A DNA stretch of 64,000 bases from Chitinophagaceae bacterium (GTDB lineage Bacteria; Bacteroidota; Bacteroidia; Chitinophagales; Chitinophagaceae): contig JADJLJ010000001.1 in the NCBI GenBank assembly GCA_016710165.1, positions 248,001 through 312,000 on the forward strand, given 5' to 3'. The position numbers and the translations under genes were made by a program. This document shows, one piece after another, positions 1 to 6,193 of the stretch. Position 1 is the stretch's first letter; every line of letters starts with the position of its first letter. The notes under the pieces are model-generated. The model was not told where the DNA came from, made no database searches, and saw only the letters and a list, made by a program, of their open reading frames with translations.

Positions 1-1
1 C

Positions 2-148
2 ATATGCCGCCAGAGCCTGGTGGAATATGAAGAGCGGACCAAACATCCCATTCGCCTTATCTTAAGCGGAATGGAAGGGAAGGTCTTTATCATAAAAACC
101 GCAGGATTACTTTTGCCGCTTTCTTTTGGCAGTGCTGACCTGAAATAA
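2..148 (+). CDS. C-terminal end of an unidentified protein (cut by window start)
   Basis: An open frame enters from the left edge and ends at a TAA at 146-148, giving the last 48 residues of a protein. The visible tail is mixed charged and hydrophobic and carries no motif I recognise. It converges on ogt with only 7 bases between the stop codons. Whether it is a real gene end cannot be proved from 48 codons; the continuous frame up to the edge and the tight convergent fit are the only support. Confidence 0.4.
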   Translation: MCRQSLVEYEERTKHPIRLILSGMEGKVFIIKTAGLLLPLSFGSADLK

Positions 149-155
149 AGGGGAA

Positions 156-668
156 TTAAAAAAGGGTCAGTACGCCATTGGCTATTTTGTTCTCATGCTC
201 CAGCAGCCATTTCTTTCTCCAAAGGTCGCCGCCATAACCTACTAATTCGCCATTGCTGCCAATGACCCGGTGACAGGGAACAATGATGCAGATGCTGTTA
301 TTGCCGTTTGCCGTTCCCACTGCCCGGATCGCTTTTACATTCCCAATGCGTTTGCTGAGTTCCATGTAACTGATCGTACGGCCATAAGGTATCTTACAAA
401 GCTCAGTCCACACCTGTTGCTGGAAATCCGTTCCAACCTGTGCAATATGTACGGTGAATTCGGTCCGCTTGCCGGCAAAGTATTCATCCAATTGTTTAAA
501 GCAGCTTTTTATGATGGCCGATTTCGGTTTAACAAAACTCAGCTCTGCTTCATTGATCTTTGCGCCCTTCCAGGAGTTCACAAAAAGTATCTCGGATATA
601 GCGCTGCCCGTGCTCCGAATCTCAAGAGCACCCAGGGGAGACTGGTAATAGGCAATTTCGACGTTCAT
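156..668 (-). CDS. ogt: Methylated-DNA--[protein]-cysteine S-methyltransferase
   Basis: Suicidal DNA repair enzyme that transfers the alkyl group from O6-alkylguanine (or O4-alkylthymine) in DNA to its own cysteine. The 170-residue protein has the family's standard size. The acceptor motif PCHRVIG lies at residues 131-137 with Cys132 as nucleophile, and the DNA-binding helix-turn-helix with its arginine finger is seen in AIRAVGTANGNN (113-124), preceded by the conserved DFQQQVW (81-87). The N-terminal ribonuclease-H-like domain covers about residues 1-75. The start is ATG; just upstream lies a long hairpin repeat (705-868). No Ada-type N-terminal regulatory domain is present, so this is the Ogt/MGMT form. 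Confidence 0.95.
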   Translation of the reverse strand: MNVEIAYYQSPLGALEIRSTGSAISEILFVNSWKGAKINEAELSFVKPKSAIIKSCFKQLDEYFAGKRTEFTVHIAQVGTDFQQQVWTELCKIPYGRTISYMELSKRIGNVKAIRAVGTANGNNSICIIVPCHRVIGSNGELVGYGGDLWRKKWLLEHENKIANGVLTLF

Positions 669-704
669 TGGTATACCAAATGTACAGGGAATATGGAAGA
701 AGAA

Positions 705-868
705 GCAAGATACGGGATACAGGATACCAGATGCCAGATGCAGGATACAATATACAAGATCGGGGCTATTGGATCTTGTATCAGGAAATCAAACATATAT
801 CCAGTAACCAGCATCCTGTATCCTGCATCCGGTATCCTGCATCCTGTATCCTGTATCCGGGATCGGCT
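705..868. repeat. GATAC-word inverted repeat, locus 1
   Basis: The left arm iterates words such as GGATACAGGATACCAGATGC; after a spacer of about 50 bases with unrelated sequence, the right arm iterates the reverse complement (GCATCCGGTATCC, TGTATCCTGCATCC). A transcript would fold into a long imperfect hairpin. The right arm stops about 7 bases before the csaA stop codon. The same word family recurs at 53646, 58666 and 59110. Confidence 0.85.
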
Positions 869-874
869 TTTCGT

Positions 875-1204
875 TCACCCGATCTTACTCCCGTTCTTAA
901 CAGGCAAGGAAGGCTGCAACAGCACTACGTCGTTATTCTCATTGTAAACACCCAGCACCAGGCATTCGCTGAAGAAATTAGCAATTTGCTTAACCGGGAA
1001 ATTGACCACGGCGATCACCTGCCTGCCTATGAGCTCTTCTTTTTTGTAGAGGGCCGTTATTTGTGCCGATGATCTTTTGATGCCCAGCTCTCCAAAATCG
1101 ATGCTAAGCTGGTAAGCCGGTTTTTTGGCCCCGGGAAAATCGGTTGCTTCCAGGATGGTACCCGAACGGATATCAATTTTTTCAAAATCATTCCAGGAGA
1201 TCAT
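875..1204 (-). CDS. csaA: CsaA-like tRNA-binding protein
   Basis: A 109-residue stand-alone tRNA-binding OB-fold domain (the domain also found in MetRS C-termini and PheRS beta). Typical motifs are visible: DIRSGTI (11-17), SSAQIT (45-50), VVNFP (66-70) and the SECLVLG segment (79-85). Family members are dimeric RNA-binding proteins, and Bacillus CsaA has been described as an export chaperone; which role applies here is unknown. Length equals the usual CsaA size. The ATG start is preceded on the minus strand by a TTTAA-word repeat block (1206-1298), and the stop abuts the GATAC repeat, so the gene is framed by repeats on both sides. Confidence 0.9.
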   Translation of the reverse strand: MISWNDFEKIDIRSGTILEATDFPGAKKPAYQLSIDFGELGIKRSSAQITALYKKEELIGRQVIAVVNFPVKQIANFFSECLVLGVYNENNDVVLLQPSLPVKNGSKIG

Positions 1205-1205
1205 A

Positions 1206-1298
1206 TCGTTTAAGTCGTTAAATCATTTAAATCGCTTAAATCGTTTAAGTCGTTTAAGGTTGATCATTTAATAAACGAATTAAACGACTTAAACCTTT
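1206..1298. repeat. TTTAAGTCG-word inverted repeat
   Basis: Iterated words of the type CGTTTAAGTCGTTTAAATC run from 1206 to about 1260, followed by reverse-complement words (AATTAAACGACTTAAACC) up to 1298. The block fills the gap between the 3' end of the DUF952 gene and the start of csaA, so it lies in the csaA leader. The same word type is found in the 14646-14832 block. Confidence 0.8.
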
Positions 1299-1330
1299 GA
1301 CGGAACTGGTTTGCTGCCCAGCGGGCCGGG

Positions 1331-1624
1331 TTATAACTCTTCCACTTTACAAACGGCATCTAAATTAAGCGGGCCATAAATATGCGGGAACTCTTCATTC
1401 ACCGAAGGCGCCAGTTCATAGGTGAACGGAGACGTGAGTTTGTGTTCATCAATGTGTAACACCAACAGCCCTTCCTGGCCTTTATAATAACGTTCCAGCA
1501 CCCCAGCCACCTGGTTTATCTTACTGGCATGTATAAAACCTTCTGTTGCCAGCGATTCCGCTTCATAAAAACCCCGGGCGGCAGCCTTTTGCCAACTTGC
1601 CTTATGCACTACGTGGTAGATCAT
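1331..1624 (-). CDS. DUF952 family protein
   Basis: A 97-residue protein matching the DUF952 family (small proteins whose fold is related to ADP-ribosyltransferases; biochemical role not settled). The motifs typical of the family are visible: a YHVVHKASWQKA start, GFIHASKINQV (residues about 29-39) and a C-terminal EFPHIYGPLNLDAV. The gene starts at an ATG that overlaps the TGA stop of the upstream SirB1-type gene by four bases (ATGA), so the two are almost certainly co-translated. No signal peptide; cytoplasmic. Confidence 0.85.
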   Translation of the reverse strand: MIYHVVHKASWQKAAARGFYEAESLATEGFIHASKINQVAGVLERYYKGQEGLLVLHIDEHKLTSPFTYELAPSVNEEFPHIYGPLNLDAVCKVEEL

Positions 1625-2490
1625 TCTTCCAGGAGGTTTGCCAGCAAAAGCAGTTCGTCCATTTTGTAGCGGTTGCGGTCATTGTCGAAGCACTTGCTTA
1701 GTTCTTCCAGCAGGTACTGGATGATGCGCTTATTGCTCATTGGCCTGAAATAGGAAGGAACCGGCGGAACGGAAATGCGCTTGAAATAAGCTTCCACATC
1801 CTTGTGACTGTACATCTGCCCGTTCAGCGGGTCGATGTAAAAATTTATTTTTTCAGACGCATGGCCTACCGGGTTGAGGATGTCGTGCTGCGGATCAAAA
1901 TAGGCAAGGATGAACTGGCGGGGGATGTTGATGGCCTTCACCGGTATATCCAGCAGTTCGCAAAGCGCCAGGTAAATGATGCCGTTGCTGAGGGCATTGC
2001 CTTTTTTACTGTCGAGCGTTTTATTGATGAGGTAGTCATCGGGATTGTTGTAGGCAAATTCCACCCCCTTTTGCTTGTAGTAATTATAAAAGATACCTGT
2101 CACCACATTGATCTGCTCAATGGGAGTGAGGTAGTTGTTCAGTTCCAGCCAGGTGTTCCGGCGCAGTTTTTCAATTTCCTGGTGAACCAGCGTATTATCC
2201 ATTTCGGGATAATGATACCGGGCAACCAATAATGCGCCCTGCAAAAGGCCGGTGTCTTCTGCGGCCCATTCGGTAAAGTCGTCGGTGAGGTCACGGAAGT
2301 GTAAGCGGTGGATGAGCAGTTCGATCCTTTCCTGTACCTCTTCGCTGCTGGTGTTTTCCCACAGGTGTTCCAGGTTGGGGATGATGTCTTTGCCGAAGGA
2401 GATGATCCGGTCGCTTACGGTGCTGTAAACGTCTTCATCCGGGTCATCGATCAGGTGAAGCAGGGCGGTTATTTCTTTGTTTTCTTTCAA
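1621..2490 (-). CDS. SirB1-type transglutaminase-like protein
   Basis: A 289-residue protein with a HEAT-like helical N-terminus (residues 1-65) followed by the transglutaminase-like SirB1/YchA region, recognisable by NYYKQKGVEFAYNNPDDYLI and the segment GIIYLALCELLDIPVKAINIP, with FILAYFD after it. Members of this family occur near release-factor or heat-repeat genes in many bacteria, but no enzymatic activity is firmly established. The start is a TTG at 2490: I see no in-frame ATG in the open frame upstream, so the true start could lie elsewhere or be TTG. Its stop overlaps the DUF952 start (ATGA). Confidence 0.8.
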   Translation of the reverse strand: MKENKEITALLHLIDDPDEDVYSTVSDRIISFGKDIIPNLEHLWENTSSEEVQERIELLIHRLHFRDLTDDFTEWAAEDTGLLQGALLVARYHYPEMDNTLVHQEIEKLRRNTWLELNNYLTPIEQINVVTGIFYNYYKQKGVEFAYNNPDDYLINKTLDSKKGNALSNGIIYLALCELLDIPVKAINIPRQFILAYFDPQHDILNPVGHASEKINFYIDPLNGQMYSHKDVEAYFKRISVPPVPSYFRPMSNKRIIQYLLEELSKCFDNDRNRYKMDELLLLANLLEE

Positions 2491-2560
2491 GTGGTAAACG
2501 ATTTGAGACCAATCTCGTGAAATGAACGTAAACCGGAAAGTTAAAATTTTCCACAGGTGT

Positions 2561-2947
2561 TATTAAACTAAAACCGGCAGGGTTAATTGCCGGTCGTACT
2601 GTTAATAGGTTTACTATTTACTGGCTATGTATCTTTTATCAGCCTGATGTTTTGAACCACATAGGACATAGGACACATAGACTTTAGATTTCCCGGGTTT
2701 CTATGTTCTCTACTGTGGCCTATGTGCTTGAGTTGAAAACCGGACCATTGCATCCCGGTCAGAGACCGGGACGAGTTTGGAGTTATTAAAGTAAGACCGG
2801 CTGGCCTATTTGCCGGCCGTTATACAAATAGTTTTACCGTAGCTGGCTATTGATTATTAAATAGTCTGCTTTTTTGAACCACATAGGGCACAAAGGGTTT
2901 AGATTTCCTGGATTTCTATGTTCTCTACTGTGCCTATGTGGTTCAGT
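2561..2947. repeat. Diverged direct duplication carrying CCACATAG hairpins
   Basis: This gap (2491-2956) holds no gene. Two diverged copies of one block of about 170 bases lie in direct orientation, at 2561-2737 and 2783-2947. Each copy runs in the same order: a TATTAAA start, an ACCGGC...GCCGG hairpin, a run ending in GGCTAT, a TTTTGAACCACATAGG arm, then TTTAGATTTC, TTCTATGTTCTCTACTGTG and a closing CCTATGTG arm. A separate 50-base element (2731-2780) sits between them. The arrangement looks like an old tandem duplication of a non-coding element. Confidence 0.75.
2731..2780. repeat. CATCCCGGTC element, copy 1 of 3
   Basis: About 50 bases starting AGTTGAAAAC and containing CCATTGCATCCCGGTC followed by the reverse complement GACCGGGACGAG, so a compact hairpin CCCGGTC-AGA-GACCGGG forms. 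Nearly the same sequence recurs at 4089-4139 and 5061-5112, all within 2.4 kb and all in the same orientation. Confidence 0.8.
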
Positions 2948-2956
2948 TATAAAAAA

Positions 2957-3247
2957 TCATTTCTTGTTCATCGCACCTTTTATTAGACCCACAATGGCCA
3001 TCAATATACCACCTCCGGCACCGCCGCCTGCAATGCTGGTGATGATACTGGTCACATCCATGCTTCCGGCTGCCGCATCGCCGCCGATGCCGAGCATGCC
3101 AAGCAACTGTCCGCCCAACCCGCCGCCTACAATACCGGCAATTGAATTCCCAACGGTGCCCAGTGATTGCTTAGGCATTAATTTACCCGCTGCATTGCCC
3201 CCGATAGCGCCGGAAGCCAACTGAATGATCAATGGTAGAATTTCCAT
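2957..3247 (-). CDS. Small glycine-rich membrane-associated conserved protein
   Basis: A 96-residue hydrophobic protein rich in Gly, Ile and Ala, with two glycine-rich stretches (SIAGIVGGGLGGQLLGMLG and SIAGGGAGGGILMAIVGLI) that could insert into or lie on a membrane, and a basic end (KGAMNKK). Similar short proteins starting MEILPLI...SGAIGGN are common in Bacteroidota and some Proteobacteria, to my knowledge without assigned function. ATG start; the upstream side faces the secreted protein at 3424, so the two genes are divergent. Confidence 0.7.
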   Translation of the reverse strand: MEILPLIIQLASGAIGGNAAGKLMPKQSLGTVGNSIAGIVGGGLGGQLLGMLGIGGDAAAGSMDVTSIITSIAGGGAGGGILMAIVGLIKGAMNKK

Positions 3248-3423
3248 AAAAGTTGTTTTAGGTTAATGAATAATGCAGATAAGGTACAAAAACTAATTAA
3301 GGAAAAGAAGAAAGTTGGCGGGGTTTGACAGGAACCGGGCCGGGAAAATACCCGGCAGTACGTATAACAGTGATATTGAGTTTTGTAACTTTACCCATCC
3401 ACATCATTTAATAAAAACATACG

Positions 3424-3793
3424 ATGAAAAAGAATGATTGTTTTGTTTGTAGCCGCATTCCTGGCTGGCCAGCATACAAAGGCACAGGTAAAAGATACCC
3501 TGCCTTGTCCAACTATTGTATTAACTGTACCTGCCGGCGCTAAGGTCACGGAAGGGAAGAAGGCTGTTTTCAGCATTAAGCCACTGGGTAAGGCCTATGA
3601 TAAATATGATGTTACCTATAACTGGATGGTGAGCAATGGTACCATTACAGGTGGACAAGGCACGGCTGCCATCCAGGTAGATACCAGGGGCCTGAAGAAC
3701 GAGTCTATAACCGCAACCGTTGAAGTTGGCGGGCTGCGGTATAACTGTTCCAGTATTAAATCGGCATCGATCGATGTGGTAGAGAAAAACTAA
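3424..3793 (+). CDS. Secreted Ig/PKD-like small protein (possible frameshift at start)
   Basis: The open frame from an ATG at 3434 gives 119 residues with a truncated signal peptide (MIVLFVAAFLAG...AQ) and a beta-rich domain of PKD/Ig appearance (KAVFSIKPLG, NWMVSNGTITGG, ITATVEVGG). Ten bases upstream lies ATGAAAAAG, a classic signal-peptide start but in another frame. Dropping one A from the five-A run at 3427-3431 would give MKRMIVLFVAAFLAG, a complete signal peptide of a 122-residue protein. I take 3424 as the likely original start; 3434 is the alternative. Role unknown; probably periplasmic or surface exposed. Confidence 0.65.
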
Positions 3794-3905
3794 AAGGGGT
3801 TACTGTTATTATCTGGCTGGACTTAGTCGGCACAGATACATAGCGCCTGAGGCCTTCGTGTCACATGAACCCCGCGTTGTGAAAAGATGTAAGCAACCGG
3901 ATCCC

Positions 3906-3998
3906 TTTGCGCTCTTTGCAAAAAAACTCAGCGTTCTTTGCGGTTATTTTTTTACCGCAGAGAACGCAAATAAAATGCAGCGCAAAGTACACAAAGAA
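3906..3998. repeat. GCAAAG-word inverted repeat in a gene-free gap
   Basis: The gap 3794-4149 holds no gene. A left arm with words such as TGCGCTCTTTGC and GCGTTCTTTGCGGT is followed, after a T-run, by the complementary ACCGCAGAGAACGCAAA and GCGCAAAGTACACAAAG. It has the same architecture as the other intergenic word repeats but a different word. The rest of the gap carries only copy 2 of the CATCCCGGTC element. Confidence 0.7.
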
Positions 3999-4088
3999 CT
4001 TTTTTTGTCCTCGTGATTCGCCTTGGTTACTGTCTCGAAACACTTGTTTCATTTTACGTGGTTCCTGTCGGTGTGAAAGCAACCAGGG

Positions 4089-4139
4089 AGTTAAAAACTC
4101 TGGGCCATTGCATCCCGGTCAGAGACCTGGACGAGTGCG
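4089..4139. repeat. CATCCCGGTC element, copy 2 of 3
   Basis: AGTTAAAAACTCTGGGCC then ATTGCATCCCGGTC and GAGACCTGGACGAG: the same element as 2731-2780 with a few substitutions, one of which weakens the hairpin. It ends about 10 bases before the methyltransferase stop. Confidence 0.75.
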
Positions 4140-4149
4140 AGATCATTCT

Positions 4150-4953
4150 TCATTTAAATGCTTCCCCCACCCAGGCGTTCAGTTCAGAACGAACCGGGTC
4201 TTTACTCACCTCCTCATTGATCTTTGCAGCAACTGCCTGCTTGATGGTCTCTAATAGTTCAGGGCCTTCTTTCAGAATTTCATGTACGATGGCATTGCCT
4301 TCCACGAAACCGGTGGCGACGTCCATGGCCGAAGGACTTTCTCCTTGCAAACTGATCTTTTCAATGGTTGCTTTTGTAAATCCTGCATCTGCCAGATGTT
4401 TCTGCAGCTCAACGGGGTCGTACATAGTATAAGGCTTTCCATAAAAAGAGGGTGGTGGAGTTTTTAAAAATTGCAGAACTGTCTGGTGGCTGATATGGTA
4501 AGTGATATTGTTTTCGGGTTTATCCCAGGTAACAAATAAGAACTGGCCGCCGGGTCTTAAAACACGCCATGCTTCATTGAAACCTTTTTGTCTTTCGGGC
4601 AGGAACATATACCCGAACTGGCAGATCACACAATCAAAACTGTTATCCGGAAAAGGCAGTTCCTCTGCATCGGCCTCCCGGAATTCCACATTGGATGCAT
4701 CTACCTGCTGCCGGGCAATATTAAGCATACCGGGATTCAGATCAGTAGCTGTAAGCGTTGCCGATTTACCGATGCGTTCGGCAATATGCCGGGTAACCCG
4801 TCCCGTGCCGGATGCTATTTCCAGCACTTGTTGCGGGGAGCCTTTTATCCGGCTGCTGACATACACAGCGTAGGGCTCAAAAATATATGGCCCCAGGTAC
4901 TGTTCATATATGCCAGGTATCGTTCGGTCAAAAGGAAAAATGGTTTGCTCCAT
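4150..4953 (-). CDS. SAM-dependent class I methyltransferase (UbiE/Methyltransf_11 type)
   Basis: A class I methyltransferase of 267 residues from the chosen start. Motif I, VLEIASGTGRVT, is followed by LTATDLNPGMLNIAR (acidic loop binding the SAM ribose), EADAEELPFPDNSFDCVIC (motif II/III) and EAWRVLRPGGQFLFVTWD, the usual post-motif strand. The open frame extends 23 codons further upstream, but that stretch is proline-rich without family character; the ATG at 4953 (MEQTIFPFDRTIPGIYEQYL) fits the family. Substrate unknown. It stands alone, between two copies of the CATCCCGGTC element. Confidence 0.85.
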   Translation of the reverse strand: MEQTIFPFDRTIPGIYEQYLGPYIFEPYAVYVSSRIKGSPQQVLEIASGTGRVTRHIAERIGKSATLTATDLNPGMLNIARQQVDASNVEFREADAEELPFPDNSFDCVICQFGYMFLPERQKGFNEAWRVLRPGGQFLFVTWDKPENNITYHISHQTVLQFLKTPPPSFYGKPYTMYDPVELQKHLADAGFTKATIEKISLQGESPSAMDVATGFVEGNAIVHEILKEGPELLETIKQAVAAKINEEVSKDPVRSELNAWVGEAFK

Positions 4954-5060
4954 TTCAAATGTTTTGGCAGCTAAAGTAACTAAAATAAAGCAGGGCTGTG
5001 GGGTGGGAGGTAAGCGGAACACTTACCAGTGAAGGTTATTGTTCCAACGCAAGTTGGTTG

Positions 5061-5112
5061 AGTTGAAAACTCTGGACCATTGCATCCCGGTCAGAGACCG
5101 GGACGAGTTTGG
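5061..5112. repeat. CATCCCGGTC element, copy 3 of 3
   Basis: AGTTGAAAACTCTGGACC then ATTGCATCCCGGTC and GAGACCGGGACGAGTTTGG. It is closest to copy 1 (2731-2780) and sits between the methyltransferase start and the end of the endonuclease-like gene. Confidence 0.8.
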
Positions 5113-5163
5113 TTTACTTCCACCTGCCCGGCTTGCATAAATGCATTTGTTGACTGAAGATCA

Positions 5164-5886
5164 TTAGATAAACTCACTGTTGAAAGTTATTGATAACGGC
5201 TTATGATCACTATATTTTTTCCATTCTTCATAAACACCAACTTCTACATTAATTAATTTTTTTATGAAATTGGAAGAGGCAAAACAATAATCAATATGAT
5301 AGGGTTTGTTTTTGTGATGGTACATGAAGAAAGTTGGTTGAGTTTCTTTTCCTTGCAATTCCTCTAAATGATGATGGTAGGTGCTGTGTATATCAAAAGA
5401 TTTAAGTTTTTCAACAACCATAGAATGATTGCTTTTTCGATTTAATTTGTCCCACAAAACATTACTATTAAAGTCGCCAATGAGAATTACGCTTTGTTTC
5501 TTAAGAATTTTTTCATAAAAAATTAAAGCTTTCCAAACTTGGCCTGTGTAATTATAATTTCTGTCTAATGGATTGTAAGCCCATATGGCAAAAAGTATAA
5601 AGTCAAAATTTCCTCCAGAAACTTTTATAGGTAATATTGTTTTGATTTCTGAATTGTGATTTTTAAGAAGTTTAAGTTTATACTTTCCATATGAAAAAAC
5701 GCCAAGCCCCTTATTTTGATTTCTACCATGCCATAAAGTGCTTGCCGGTTTTGGAAGATCTTTAGGAAAATTTAATTTATCTGGATGTTCGCATTCTGGT
5801 ATTATTAAAATGTCAGGCTTGTTTTTTAGGATAAAATACATTTTTTTCCTAAATGCCATTTTGCAATTCCAGGTTATTAACTTCAA
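5164..5886 (-). CDS. Endonuclease/exonuclease/phosphatase-family protein, A+T-rich
   Basis: A 240-residue metal-dependent phosphoesterase of the EEP (DNase I/ExoIII-like) superfamily. Key residues are in place: ITWNCK at the N-terminus (Asn metal ligand), DILIIPECEH (Glu), ILIGDFNSN (catalytic Asp and Asn), HIDYCFAS and SDHKPLSI (terminal His). Substrate could be nucleic acid or a phosphoester; the sequence does not decide. The start must be the TTG at 5886, because the first ATG (residue 10) would cut off the ITWN motif and no in-frame ATG lies between it and an upstream TAA. Codon use is strikingly A+T-rich (Lys, Asn, Ile, Phe) against its neighbours, suggesting acquisition by transfer. Confidence 0.8.
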   Translation of the reverse strand: MKLITWNCKMAFRKKMYFILKNKPDILIIPECEHPDKLNFPKDLPKPASTLWHGRNQNKGLGVFSYGKYKLKLLKNHNSEIKTILPIKVSGGNFDFILFAIWAYNPLDRNYNYTGQVWKALIFYEKILKKQSVILIGDFNSNVLWDKLNRKSNHSMVVEKLKSFDIHSTYHHHLEELQGKETQPTFFMYHHKNKPYHIDYCFASSNFIKKLINVEVGVYEEWKKYSDHKPLSITFNSEFI

Positions 5887-6104
5887 TTGGTACAGTGTAT
5901 TTTTAGAGTTTCTGCAAACATTTGTATTGCAACAATTCCCTGTTCCATCTTATATTCATCCCAAATACAAAACAGCACAAGACTCATTGCTATAAGTACA
6001 ATGTAAAAAAAATAATTGATTAATGAAATGCCTGGTGCTAGTTCTTCTTCCCATGGTTGGAGAGGACAGCAACCAGGAAAGGAATGACTTGCTGAATGAG
6101 TGTT

Positions 6105-6160
6105 CCGGTCGGTGGGGACACCGACCGGGGTGGGAGGGGACACCGACCGGGGTGGGAGGG
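6105..6160. repeat. GGACACCGACCGGGG tandem hairpin
   Basis: The gap 5887-6193 holds no gene I can support. It carries CCGGTCGGTG-GGGA-CACCGACCGG, a near-perfect hairpin, with the unit GGGGACACCGACCGGGGTGG repeated twice in tandem. Related hairpins GGTCGGTGAGGACACCGACC and CCGGTGAGGACACCGG occur at 36014-36037 and 33503-33520. Confidence 0.75.
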
Positions 6161-6193
6161 CTGTGAAAATAATTGCTCAATAAAATACCGGGG

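Noticed and set aside
270..947. Plus-strand open frame of 225 codons across ogt and the GATAC repeat
   Set aside because: It is antisense to the well-supported ogt gene and its second half is translated repeat; no motif.
5883..6143. Minus-strand frame of 86 codons ending at the EEP start, with a hydrophobic stretch
   Set aside because: Its N-terminal half is encoded by the GACACCGACC repeat and the rest shows no family; the overlap with the EEP TTG start is not enough support.
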